From contig NZ_JHXD01000001.1 of NCBI RefSeq assembly GCF_000687715.1, positions 248,001 through 312,000 of the forward strand: DNA of 64,000 nt. The letters run 5' to 3'. Positions 26,872 through 34,490 of the stretch are shown piece by piece. The stretch's first letter is position 1, and each line of letters begins with the position of its first letter. This DNA is from Xylanibacter ruminicola Ga6B6 (GTDB lineage Bacteria > Bacteroidota > Bacteroidia > Bacteroidales > Bacteroidaceae). Both the position numbers and the translations under genes were made by a program. A model generated the notes under the pieces. The model searched no databases, was not told where the DNA came from, and saw only the letters and a program-made list of their open reading frames with translations.

Positions 26872-27786
26872 TTATATTTTCTCAGCTATTCTTAGTTTGG
26901 CACTACGGCTGCGAGGGTTCTGTTGCTGTTCCTCGTTGCTGGGTACAATCACCTTGTTGTTTATCAAACGGAAAGGTGTCTCGATCCGACCGAAGAAGTC
27001 TTGCTTGATCTTTCCTTCTACGTTGCCGGCTTTCATCATGTTCTTCACAATGCGGTCTTCCAGCGAGTGGTAGGTGATGACTGACAGGCGTCCGCCCTCG
27101 CCGAGCAGATCCTTGGCGCCATTCAGCATCTCCTTCAGGGCATCCATCTCGTGATTAACTTCTATACGGAGGGCCTGGAACATCTTGGCCATCTCTTTCT
27201 TCTCGCGTTCGCGCTGGAAGAGTTTCTCGGTGGCGCTCATCAGGTCGCCAGTAGTCTCAATCTTCTTCTCATTGCGTGTCTTGGCAATGATAGATGCTAT
27301 CTTTCGGGCATTCTTCAGCTCGCCATAGATATAGAAGATGTCGGCCAACTGCTCCTCATCGTAGGTATTAAGAATCTCGGCTGCAGTAGTTCCGGCACGT
27401 TTATTCATTCGCATATCCAATGGGGCATCGAATCGGAATGAGAAACCACGTGTTTCATCATCAAAGTGATGGCTCGATACTCCTAAGTCGGCCAACAATC
27501 CGTCGATATGATCCACACCGTAATAGCGCATCCAATTCTTCAGATATCTGAAGTTGCTGCGTACAAACGTAAAGCGATCGTCGTTTACGATGTTCTTCTC
27601 GGCATCTGGATCCTGATCGAAACTATATAAATGGGCCTTTTCATCGAGTCGGCGCAGAATCTCTTTACTATGGCCGCCACCGCCAAAGGTAACGTCTACG
27701 TAAATGCCGCCAGACTTGATGGCAAGTCCGTCTATGCTCTCGTGGAGAAGCACGGGTACATGGTATGTCTCAGCTGTGGTTATCAT
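26872..27786 (-). CDS. rsmH: 16S rRNA m4C1402 methyltransferase
   Basis: A 304-aa SAM-dependent methyltransferase (RsmH/MraW). It shows HVPVLLHESIDGL, the SAM motif YVDVTFGGGGHSKEIL, GLLADLGVSSHHFDDETRGFSFRFDAPLDMRMN and the C-terminal SVITYHSLEDRIVKN. It acts on C1402 of 16S rRNA in the decoding centre. The start overlaps the mraZ stop by 4 nt, the usual coupling at the head of dcw operons. Confidence 0.97.
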   Translation of the reverse strand: MITTAETYHVPVLLHESIDGLAIKSGGIYVDVTFGGGGHSKEILRRLDEKAHLYSFDQDPDAEKNIVNDDRFTFVRSNFRYLKNWMRYYGVDHIDGLLADLGVSSHHFDDETRGFSFRFDAPLDMRMNKRAGTTAAEILNTYDEEQLADIFYIYGELKNARKIASIIAKTRNEKKIETTGDLMSATEKLFQREREKKEMAKMFQALRIEVNHEMDALKEMLNGAKDLLGEGGRLSVITYHSLEDRIVKNMMKAGNVEGKIKQDFFGRIETPFRLINNKVIVPSNEEQQQNPRSRSAKLRIAEKI

Positions 27787-28238
27787 AAAGCCTCACAGTT
27801 ATTCATAATGTTCTCAAATTCAATTCCAAATTCTTCTTCGGTTTTCAGCGTCTGCTTCAGTCGCTCTGGTGCCCACATCTCGATGGTATTGTCCATGCCG
27901 ATAAACTGGATGTCCTGGTCAATCCCGGCAACCTTCAGCAGGCGCTTAGAGATGAGGAATCGGCCATTACCATCAAGTGTTACAACTTCTGCCTCCGATA
28001 CAAACTGTCGGAACATCTGCTGGTGGGTGTGCTTCCATGGGTGTAGTTGCGACTTCAAAAGGTCGAGGCGCTCGTTCCATACGCTTTCAGGATAGAGCAC
28101 GATGCAATTCTGGAAGACGTCCTTTCTGAGTACCAGGTTTTCCTCGCCAGATGCCTGTAGCACCTTGCGGAAAACAGCTGGCAGGAAAGCTCTTCCCTTA
28201 GCGTCGATCTTAGCCTCTATATTACCTATAAAACGCAT
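27783..28238 (-). CDS. mraZ: Transcriptional regulator MraZ
   Basis: A 151-aa first gene of the dcw operon. It has two SpoVT/AbrB-like half domains, each with the DxxxR signature: IEAKIDAKGRAFLPAVFRKVL near the N-terminus and VVTLDGNGRFLISKRLLKVAGI near residue 85. In E. coli MraZ represses its own operon by binding TGGGN repeats spaced by 5 nt. Matching repeats lie upstream of this gene at 28284-28308, which supports conserved autoregulation. Confidence 0.97.
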   Translation of the reverse strand: MRFIGNIEAKIDAKGRAFLPAVFRKVLQASGEENLVLRKDVFQNCIVLYPESVWNERLDLLKSQLHPWKHTHQQMFRQFVSEAEVVTLDGNGRFLISKRLLKVAGIDQDIQFIGMDNTIEMWAPERLKQTLKTEEEFGIEFENIMNNCEAL

Positions 28239-28266
28239 GCGTACATATTTAATAATAAATTTGCCG

Positions 28267-28274
28267 CAAAGTTA
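28267..28274 (-). promoter_or_regulatory. -7 box of the dcw operon
   Basis: On the minus strand this reads TAACTTTG, 28 nt before the mraZ ATG. It is the only consensus box found upstream of the 13-gene operon. Confidence 0.7.
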
Positions 28275-28283
28275 CTCATTTTT

Positions 28284-28308
28284 CCCCACTCTACACCACA
28301 ATTCCCCA
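28284..28308 (-). promoter_or_regulatory. MraZ operator: three TGGNG repeats at 10-bp period
   Basis: On the minus strand the order is TGGGG (28304-28308), 5 nt, TGGTG (28294-28298), 5 nt, TGGGG (28284-28288). This matches the published E. coli MraZ site architecture (TGGGN direct repeats separated by 5 nt). It lies just upstream of the -7 box, over the -33 region, where bound MraZ would block RNA polymerase. Confidence 0.75.
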
Positions 28309-28420
28309 CTTTTTTTCAAATTTAACCTTTTTTTGATGATTTTGCCCCCTCTCGTGTCCTAAATACATTTAAAAACTAAGTTTTTTCTGCATTTTTTGCT
28401 CATTATTCAAAGAAATGTGC

Positions 28421-28428
28421 TATTTTTG
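28421..28428 (+). promoter_or_regulatory. -7 box of the aminolipid acyltransferase operon
   Basis: TATTTTTG, with TTTG at 28395-28398 (22-nt spacer, slightly long). It lies 14 nt before the ATG at 28443. Confidence 0.55.
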
Positions 28429-28442
28429 CAACTTGTTAGTAT

Positions 28443-29276
28443 ATGAGAGAAATGACAACCGTAACAGAGCGTACGATAGACATTGAAAAAATCCTGAAAG
28501 GGAAGATGGGTGCAAAGGCTAAGTTTGTGCCCGGTTTTCTGGTTAGTTGGCTAAAGAAGATAGCCCACCAGGACCAGGTAAACGCTTTTCTTTGGGAGAG
28601 TCGCGATAAAGTTGGCGTTGAATGGTTGGAGGAATGTGTGAAATACCTCGATATGACGCTGAACATCGTTGGCAAGGAGAATCTTCCTGATCCTAACGAT
28701 GGTAAACTATATACTTTTGTAAGTAATCACCCTTTGGGTGGCGAGGATGGTGTGGCACTGGGTGCTATCATCGGCCGTTTCTATGAGGGCCGATTCCGTT
28801 ATCTGGTTAACGACCTGTTGATGAATCTGCCAGGTTTGGCGCCATTGTGCATCCCCATCAATAAAACTGGTAACCAAAGTCGTAACTTCCCTGCAATGGT
28901 CGAGGCGGGTTTCCAGAGTGATCATCACATGCTGATGTTCCCTGCAGGTATCTGTTCGCGAAAAAAGAACGGTGTGATTCGTGATCTTCCCTGGAAAAAG
29001 ACCTTTATCTCGAAGAGTGTGGAGTATCAGCGCGATGTAGTGCCCATTCATTTCAGTGGCGAGAACAGTAAGTTCTTCTATCGCTTGGCAAACTTCAGCG
29101 ACAAGCACCTGCCATTTAACTTGGCTATGCTGTTTTTGGTCGATGAAATGTACAAAAACGTGCATAAATCCTTCGAGGTAAAGATAGGTAAGCCTATTCC
29201 TTGGCAGACATTCGACAAGTCGAAATCACCGATGGAATGGGCGGAATTTGTAAAAGAGCAAGTCTATAAACTATAA
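28443..29276 (+). CDS. glsA: O-acyltransferase of glycine/serine lipid synthesis (OlsA/GlsA-like)
   Basis: A 277-aa PlsC-superfamily acyltransferase. The catalytic block is FVSNHPLGGEDGVALG with His96; the acidic residue is one position later than in the classic HX4D motif, as is usual in this Bacteroidetes branch (NHPLGG.DG). A second block is MFPAGICSRKKNGVIRDLPWKKTFI. It is followed after 20 nt by the N-acyltransferase gene. In Bacteroides thetaiotaomicron an adjacent pair, glsB and glsA, makes mono- then di-acylated glycine lipids. By homology this enzyme adds the second, ester-linked acyl chain at the inner membrane. An alternative start is the ATG at 28452. Confidence 0.82.
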   Translation: MREMTTVTERTIDIEKILKGKMGAKAKFVPGFLVSWLKKIAHQDQVNAFLWESRDKVGVEWLEECVKYLDMTLNIVGKENLPDPNDGKLYTFVSNHPLGGEDGVALGAIIGRFYEGRFRYLVNDLLMNLPGLAPLCIPINKTGNQSRNFPAMVEAGFQSDHHMLMFPAGICSRKKNGVIRDLPWKKTFISKSVEYQRDVVPIHFSGENSKFFYRLANFSDKHLPFNLAMLFLVDEMYKNVHKSFEVKIGKPIPWQTFDKSKSPMEWAEFVKEQVYKL

Positions 29277-29296
29277 ACTTTTTAAGTAGAGAGAGA

Positions 29297-30286
29297 ATGG
29301 AACAGGAAATTATCCAACCAATTGCTAAAGAAGTACTCAAGAGTGAACTCACTCCCGACCTTCAGCTTCGTATGACGAACAAGAGTCACAATGAGATTTA
29401 TGTCATTACGGCTCACAATGCACCTAATGTGATGAAAGAAATCGGGCGTTTACGTGAGATTGCTTTCCGCGAAGCGGGTGGTGGTACAGGCAAGTCGATG
29501 GATATCGATGAATTCGATACTTGTGACAATTGTTACAAGCAGTTGATTGTATGGAACCCTGAGGCTGAGGAGATTATCGGTGGCTACCGTTATCTGCTTG
29601 GTACCGATTGGGAATACGATGAGAAGGGTCAGCCCATTCTGGCTACCAGTCATATGTTCCACTTCTCAGATAAGTTTATAAAGGATTATGCCCCTTGGAC
29701 CATCGAACTCGGTCGTTCATTCGTCTCTCTTCCTTATCAGAGTTCGCGTATGGGTGCCAAGAGCTTGTTCGCACTCGATAACCTGTGGGATGGTCTTGGT
29801 GCGCTGACGGTGATTAAGCCTAACGTGAAGTATTTCTTTGGTAAAATGACCATGTATCCATCCTATATCCGCAAAGGTCGCGATATGATTCTCTACTTCC
29901 TGAAGAAGCATTTCGATGATAAAGAGAAGCTGATTATACCGATGAAACCGCTGGAAATGGAAACCGATCCTAAGGAATTGGAGTCGCTGTTTGGTGGTAC
30001 ATCGTTCAAGGACGACTATCGTGTGCTGAATGGTGAGATCCGTAAGTTGGGCTATAACATCCCACCATTGGTTAATGCGTATATGAGTCTGTCGCCAACT
30101 ATGAAGTTGTTTGGTACAGCTATTAACTACGGTTTTGGCGATGTAGAGGAAACTGGTATTCTGATTGCTGTTGATGAAATTCTTGAAGAGAAGCGTGTGC
30201 GTCATATCGACTCGTTTATCAAGGAACATCCTGAGGCTCTGAAGATTACCAGTGGTGCCAATAATGTTATTTATAAGGAAAAGTAA
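29297..30286 (+). CDS. glsB: N-acyltransferase of glycine/serine lipid synthesis (OlsB/GlsB-like, GNAT fold)
   Basis: A 329-aa protein of the hemolysin/OlsB GNAT-like family. Conserved parts are LREIAFREAGGGTGKSMDIDEFD, LIVWNPEAEEIIGGYRYLLG and ELGRSFVSLPYQ. By homology it transfers a 3-hydroxy acyl group from acyl-ACP to the amino group of glycine (or serine), the first step of glycine-lipid formation. The preceding gene supplies the second step, so the two-gene unit encodes the whole known pathway. Amino-acid specificity cannot be read from sequence. The gene symbol follows the B. thetaiotaomicron usage. Confidence 0.82.
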   Translation: MEQEIIQPIAKEVLKSELTPDLQLRMTNKSHNEIYVITAHNAPNVMKEIGRLREIAFREAGGGTGKSMDIDEFDTCDNCYKQLIVWNPEAEEIIGGYRYLLGTDWEYDEKGQPILATSHMFHFSDKFIKDYAPWTIELGRSFVSLPYQSSRMGAKSLFALDNLWDGLGALTVIKPNVKYFFGKMTMYPSYIRKGRDMILYFLKKHFDDKEKLIIPMKPLEMETDPKELESLFGGTSFKDDYRVLNGEIRKLGYNIPPLVNAYMSLSPTMKLFGTAINYGFGDVEETGILIAVDEILEEKRVRHIDSFIKEHPEALKITSGANNVIYKEK

Positions 30287-30295
30287 GTTAAAAAA

Positions 30296-30355
30296 GATTT
30301 AACCTAAAGATAACGTACTGTTTTATCTTACTTTAAGAAATTCATCGTACCTTTG
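30296..30355 (+). promoter_or_regulatory. Promoter with upstream 19-bp element shared with 46659
   Basis: GATTTAACCTAAAGATAAC at 30296-30314 and the -7 box TACCTTTG at 30348-30355, offset 52 nt. The identical 19-mer at the identical offset occurs before the DUF3836 gene. This suggests a common regulator. Confidence 0.65.
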
Positions 30356-30383
30356 CAATCGGAAAGAATAAAAAGCAAAGACG

Positions 30384-31172
30384 ATGAAGAAGGCAATGAT
30401 GTATCTACTGTTGGCATTGGGCATCACATTATTTGTGATGTTCATCGGTGGTGCTATCGGTGGGTTTATTATTGGTTTCATTGATGGGTTTAATGGGGGT
30501 AAGGTTGGAGTATCCTCTTCTATGTCTTATCTGGCAGGATTAGGTTCGGGCCTTGCGCTGGTTCTTTGCTTAATTCTTAATTTCGTGTTCCTAAAGAATG
30601 GTTTTGCCAGCTATACGATAGGTCGAATTCCTAAGCCAATCCGTTGGAAGGTTTTCTTAGGTATGGTTATTATGATGGCCGGCATGGCGGTACTCTATGC
30701 TGCGATAAATGATGTGGCAGCCGAGAGAGGTTGGCGCGACGAAATGATGATTGAGGCGTATGCTTGGATGCAGCATCATCCCGTATTCTCTTTGCTGGTT
30801 GTTGCTGTTGTCTCGGCTACTGCCAATCTGATCATCTATGGTGCTGTAATTCGCGAAATACTGGAGTGGAAACATCGACCACAAATAATAATTCCGATTT
30901 ATGGTGTGATTATGGCCCTTGTGAGTATGATTGATGGCACCTTCTTGTTGATGATTGTCACCATGTTGATGGCCGAATTCGAGGCGTTGGTTTATGAGTA
31001 CACCCGTAGTGTGATACCTGTTATTATAGGTGATGTGGCTTTTTGGGCACTGACACTCGTGCTGATAGGTGTTCCTACCAGCGGATGGTGGCTTTTGATT
31101 GGTGCGGTCTTGATTCTACCAGGTTTGTATCTGGCTGTTCATCCGATGGAATCGTACAAACCTATCGATTGA
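30384..31172 (+). CDS. Polytopic membrane protein, possibly a degenerate CPBP-like protein
   Basis: A 262-aa, very hydrophobic protein with about seven transmembrane helices. The first contains a Gly-rich stretch, GGAIGGFIIGFIDGFNGG. The segment LIIYGAVIREILEWKHRP followed by IIPIYGVIMALVSMIDG loosely recalls the EExxxR and following helix of CPBP (Abi/CAAX) proteases, but the Glu pair and the His residues are missing, so no protease activity is expected. Function is unknown. It is transcribed from its own promoter after the glycine-lipid genes and ends 14 nt from the convergent response-regulator gene. Confidence 0.6.
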   Translation: MKKAMMYLLLALGITLFVMFIGGAIGGFIIGFIDGFNGGKVGVSSSMSYLAGLGSGLALVLCLILNFVFLKNGFASYTIGRIPKPIRWKVFLGMVIMMAGMAVLYAAINDVAAERGWRDEMMIEAYAWMQHHPVFSLLVVAVVSATANLIIYGAVIREILEWKHRPQIIIPIYGVIMALVSMIDGTFLLMIVTMLMAEFEALVYEYTRSVIPVIIGDVAFWALTLVLIGVPTSGWWLLIGAVLILPGLYLAVHPMESYKPID

Positions 31173-31186
31173 ACCTTTGCTTGCGC

Positions 31187-31888
31187 TTACGCGTTGACCA
31201 ATAGCTGGAGTCCTATGCCTCTCACTGTTTTCAACGTAATCTTTGGTTCGTCGGCCAATACTTTTCTGAGTTTATTGACGAATACATCGAGCGAACGACT
31301 AGCAAAATAATCATCTTCAGTATTCCAGAATCTACTCAGGATAGCTTCTCTACGAACCACATTATTCTTGTTCTCGGCCAACAGCTGCAGTATCTGAGCC
31401 TCTCGTTGGGTGATGGTTTGTGCCTCGCCTGTTTCGTCGTTTCGAAGAGTGGCGTGATTGGCATCCAGCGTATATTTACCCAATTTGTAGTGGCTCGTTT
31501 CGTTCTGGGTTTTGGCGCCACCACGCATCTTCATAAGTGCTTGGATATGTGCGTCTAACTCCTCTGGAACGAAGGGCTTCTTTACGTAGTTATTGATGCC
31601 TAAGCGATAGCCGGCCTTCACATCGTTGGGCGAAGTGAGAGCCGAGGTAAAGATGATAATCACGTCGCCATCCGTTTCGCGGATACGTTCTACCATCTCG
31701 AAACCATTCATCACAGGCATGTCGATATCCGATATAATCACGTCGGGATGTGTTTCCTCCCAAGCTTTCACACCTTCCTTACCATTCTTGGCGGTAATTA
31801 CTTCGTAGCCACCAATAATGTCTTCCAGACCTGTCTTCTCGATGTAAGCGAGCGATTCGTCGTCTTCAACTAACAATAACTTGATCAT
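31187..31888 (-). CDS. rprY: OmpR-family response regulator (RprY-like)
   Basis: A 233-aa protein. The receiver domain (residues 1-120) has acidic pocket Asp9/Asp10, phospho-acceptor Asp54 in IISDIDMPVMNG, and KKPF near residue 104. The winged-helix DNA-binding domain (about 135-232) ends LKTVRGIGLQLLVNA. Its start overlaps the kinase stop by 4 nt, so the two genes form one unit. Similarity in order and sequence style to Bacteroides RprX/RprY suggests the name. RprY in Bacteroides fragilis is linked to stress and sodium-uptake genes; targets here are unknown. Confidence 0.88.
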   Translation of the reverse strand: MIKLLLVEDDESLAYIEKTGLEDIIGGYEVITAKNGKEGVKAWEETHPDVIISDIDMPVMNGFEMVERIRETDGDVIIIFTSALTSPNDVKAGYRLGINNYVKKPFVPEELDAHIQALMKMRGGAKTQNETSHYKLGKYTLDANHATLRNDETGEAQTITQREAQILQLLAENKNNVVRREAILSRFWNTEDDYFASRSLDVFVNKLRKVLADEPKITLKTVRGIGLQLLVNA

Positions 31889-33180
31889 ACGTTCTTTGGG
31901 ATATAAAGTGTAAACTCTGAATATTTGTCTTTCTCACTCGATACCGTCACCTTGCCACCATGGGCTTGCATCACCTGGTCGACATAGTTCAGACCTAAGC
32001 CGAAGCCTGATACGCCGCCTTTGCGGTTCTTTTCGTGGATGGCAGCACGACCGAACTTATCGAAGATAATCTGCTGCTCTTCCTTGGTGATGCCTATACC
32101 ATTGTCGCGTACCTTTAAGAGTACGTTTTTGTCGGTATCTATCGATGAAATCTTGATTTTTATCTCGTCCTTCGAGTATTTAATGGCGTTATCCAGCAGG
32201 TTGGCAATAGCCTCTGTAAGGTATTGCTCATCGGCCAGCACATTCCTTATTTTCAGGTCGGTAATAATCTCGAGAGGCTTGTCGGCTTTGGCCTTTGCTT
32301 TCTCGATTAAATCGGCAATTATTGGTTCTATGTCTATATCCCACTTGTTCAGAATCAGCTTTTTGTTCTCGAGTTTTGAGATGGTGAGCAGTTTGTTGAC
32401 GAGTGCCAACAGGTGTTCGGCTTCTTCTTCAATGATGGTATAGTACTTTTCTTTAATTTGTGGCTTGTCGTCAACCTTACCGCTATGTAGGAAGTGGGCA
32501 CCCATAATAATCGATGAAAGCGGTGATTTCATGTCGTGAACCATCGCATACGAGAAGTCGTTACGTAATTCTGCCATCTGTTCCTGTTCGGTAATAAACT
32601 TCAACAGCTGCACAATAATAACAGCAAAGAAACCCAGAATAAAGGCACTCAACAGAAAGAGCGGACTCAGTTTCTGAGCCAATTCGGGATAGGGGTTGTT
32701 AAGTGCCAGCTGGATGGCTCGCGATTGGTCTCTACGAATGCTGATGGGGCGGGTGAGTAGCGACCACGAGCTATTGCGCTCGTTGTTGCGTCTGAGCACA
32801 TTCCTGTTCGAATCTACCTCCAGAATGGTTACATTGCGGTTAATGTCAGCCACACTAAGCAGCGAGTCGACATAGAGAGCTACAGTGTCGAGCGAGATGT
32901 TTGAATGGTAATTCTTGCTCAATGCATCGTTCATACCCTCTACCGACGAGGCTAACGATATATTACCTCGCGCTTCTGACAAGCTGAGTGTATCATCGGC
33001 TGTTACCAGATCGGCACGTGTATAGCTCTCATAGAACATGGCCCACGTGAGCTGGTTGCCAGCGCGTTCCGTCATATCTTTCGTAACAGAACGATAGGTC
33101 ATCCACATATAAAGAGCCAGCAGTAGCAAAACTGCTACTGCACTCACAATCGACACGTATTTATACCTGTTTTTATGCAT
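31885..33180 (-). CDS. rprX: Sensor histidine kinase (RprX-like)
   Basis: A 431-aa protein with two transmembrane helices (YVSIVSAVAVLLLLALYMWMTY and LSPLFLLSAFILGFFAVIIVQLL) framing a periplasmic sensor domain of about 150 residues. The H-box is SYAMVHDMKSPLSSI with His215. The HATPase domain has NLLDNAIKYS, VRDNGIGI and GFGLGLNYV. The start MHKNRYKY at 33180 is chosen because the -7 box lies 9 nt upstream. A TTG at 33192 overlaps that box. The resulting leader would be only a few nucleotides. Confidence 0.88.
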   Translation of the reverse strand: MHKNRYKYVSIVSAVAVLLLLALYMWMTYRSVTKDMTERAGNQLTWAMFYESYTRADLVTADDTLSLSEARGNISLASSVEGMNDALSKNYHSNISLDTVALYVDSLLSVADINRNVTILEVDSNRNVLRRNNERNSSWSLLTRPISIRRDQSRAIQLALNNPYPELAQKLSPLFLLSAFILGFFAVIIVQLLKFITEQEQMAELRNDFSYAMVHDMKSPLSSIIMGAHFLHSGKVDDKPQIKEKYYTIIEEEAEHLLALVNKLLTISKLENKKLILNKWDIDIEPIIADLIEKAKAKADKPLEIITDLKIRNVLADEQYLTEAIANLLDNAIKYSKDEIKIKISSIDTDKNVLLKVRDNGIGITKEEQQIIFDKFGRAAIHEKNRKGGVSGFGLGLNYVDQVMQAHGGKVTVSSEKDKYSEFTLYIPKNV

Positions 33181-33189
33181 AACCGCCTG

Positions 33190-33221
33190 CAAAGATAGTG
33201 CAAAATACGTGAACTTCCAAA
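33190..33221 (-). promoter_or_regulatory. Promoter of rprXY
   Basis: On the minus strand TTTG (33218-33221), a 20-nt spacer and TATCTTTG (33190-33197). It fits entirely in the short gap after the upstream gene's stop, so the two-component system has its own promoter and a near-leaderless start. Confidence 0.75.
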
Positions 33222-33222
33222 T

Positions 33223-34473
33223 TTATTGTGGAAATTCGTACACTAAATACTGCGTGTTAGGCTCTGTGGGGTAGTTGGTGAGTCGACCAGAACGTGTGAT
33301 GAACGACAGTATACCGTTATTTATCCCATTGCCAAAGGTGTACATGTCGCCATAGATGTTGATATAATGGATGCGGCGGGCATCATACTTCAGTAGGCGA
33401 TCAATGTCGATAACAGGCATGCCGTCTATCAGTACCGTAGCTGGCCAATAATTGTTGTATTGGTCGTCTTCTTTACGTACAAACAGCTGTGTTACGCCAT
33501 TACTCTTCTTGCTTCGTACGCATTGAACGTACTCAATCAGCACCTCTTTAATAGTGAGAAACTGACGGTATTCGTCGAGATTGTATGTCATGTCGGGCTG
33601 ATTGCCAAATACCGTTGGGTCGTAATCCATTGGCACACCATCTTCGGCAGTCTCATCCGAATAGTCGCCCAGTTGCAGTTCGCGTTTGGCGGGGGCAATA
33701 GCTATCTGATGGCGCTGCATGGCCAGTGAACGTTCCTCTACTTCGCTGCGTTTGTAATGGAATACAAGATGTGGAAGTTCCTTGGGCAGTAAGGTGGCAA
33801 ACGGACTGATCATCTCAATGGGCAGACTCATACCTGTGAGTGATGCGGCAGAGAGAACCAATGGTTGCTTGCCGTGAATGCCGTATGTGTAGAACACGGC
33901 TGTAGAGTCGTTCTCCATCTTTCCTTCAAAATAATGAATCTGTTTGCCTACGATGCTTAACGACGGACGAATCTGTTCACCATTAAAGGTACGCCCGTTA
34001 TAGGTGTTGTTGATGCGTGCCCTGATGATATGTCCTTCGGTTTCGCGGGTATCTGTACCTTTTTTGTTTATCATCTTTGCTGTACCATTGGCTTCTACCC
34101 AGCTGCTGTCGCTTGATAGCCACTCGATATCGTCATCTTTGCTCTTGTGGAGCGGGTTGATGATGGCAACAAGTTGGTTTGATACCTGAGCGCTGTGGCG
34201 GGTATATACCGATAGTGCATAGTAACCGCTATGCAAGTTGGCTGGCAGTTCAATGGTGCCTGTACCTTTATGGTTATGGATGCTGATAGTGGTGCCTGCG
34301 GCCAAACCCTGCGTATCGCACAGTTCGGCATAGGCTATCAGGGCATCTTGGTCTGTTACACTTACTGTCATCTGCTCGCCTGCCAGATACCAGGTGCGAT
34401 CAGTTCTGAATTCTGCGGCAAAAGTGTTGTGTGCCAGCAGAATAGTTGCTATGAGTGATATGATTCTGTTCAT
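33223..34473 (-). CDS. Exported protein with MG2-like start and a TonB-plug-like C-terminus without a barrel
   Basis: A 416-aa protein with a signal peptide (HNTFAAEF). Residues about 20-110 look like an Ig/MG2-type domain (FRTDRTWYLAGEQMTVSVTDQDALIAYAEL...LPANLHSGYYALSVYTR). The last 110 residues resemble a TonB-receptor plug: YRQFLTIKEVLIEYV, VLIDGMPVIDIDRLLKYDARRIHYINIY and NGILSFITRSG, but translation stops there with no barrel. It is the third gene after a TonB receptor and a DUF4249 lipoprotein. It may be a periplasmic accessory that competes for or stabilises the receptor; this is inference. Function is not established. Confidence 0.7.
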   Translation of the reverse strand: MNRIISLIATILLAHNTFAAEFRTDRTWYLAGEQMTVSVTDQDALIAYAELCDTQGLAAGTTISIHNHKGTGTIELPANLHSGYYALSVYTRHSAQVSNQLVAIINPLHKSKDDDIEWLSSDSSWVEANGTAKMINKKGTDTRETEGHIIRARINNTYNGRTFNGEQIRPSLSIVGKQIHYFEGKMENDSTAVFYTYGIHGKQPLVLSAASLTGMSLPIEMISPFATLLPKELPHLVFHYKRSEVEERSLAMQRHQIAIAPAKRELQLGDYSDETAEDGVPMDYDPTVFGNQPDMTYNLDEYRQFLTIKEVLIEYVQCVRSKKSNGVTQLFVRKEDDQYNNYWPATVLIDGMPVIDIDRLLKYDARRIHYINIYGDMYTFGNGINNGILSFITRSGRLTNYPTEPNTQYLVYEFPQ

Positions 34474-34490
34474 CTTTGTTATCTTTGTGA

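Noticed and set aside
30384..31172. Active CPBP intramembrane protease
   Set aside because: The EExxxR glutamates and the conserved His residues needed for activity are not present.
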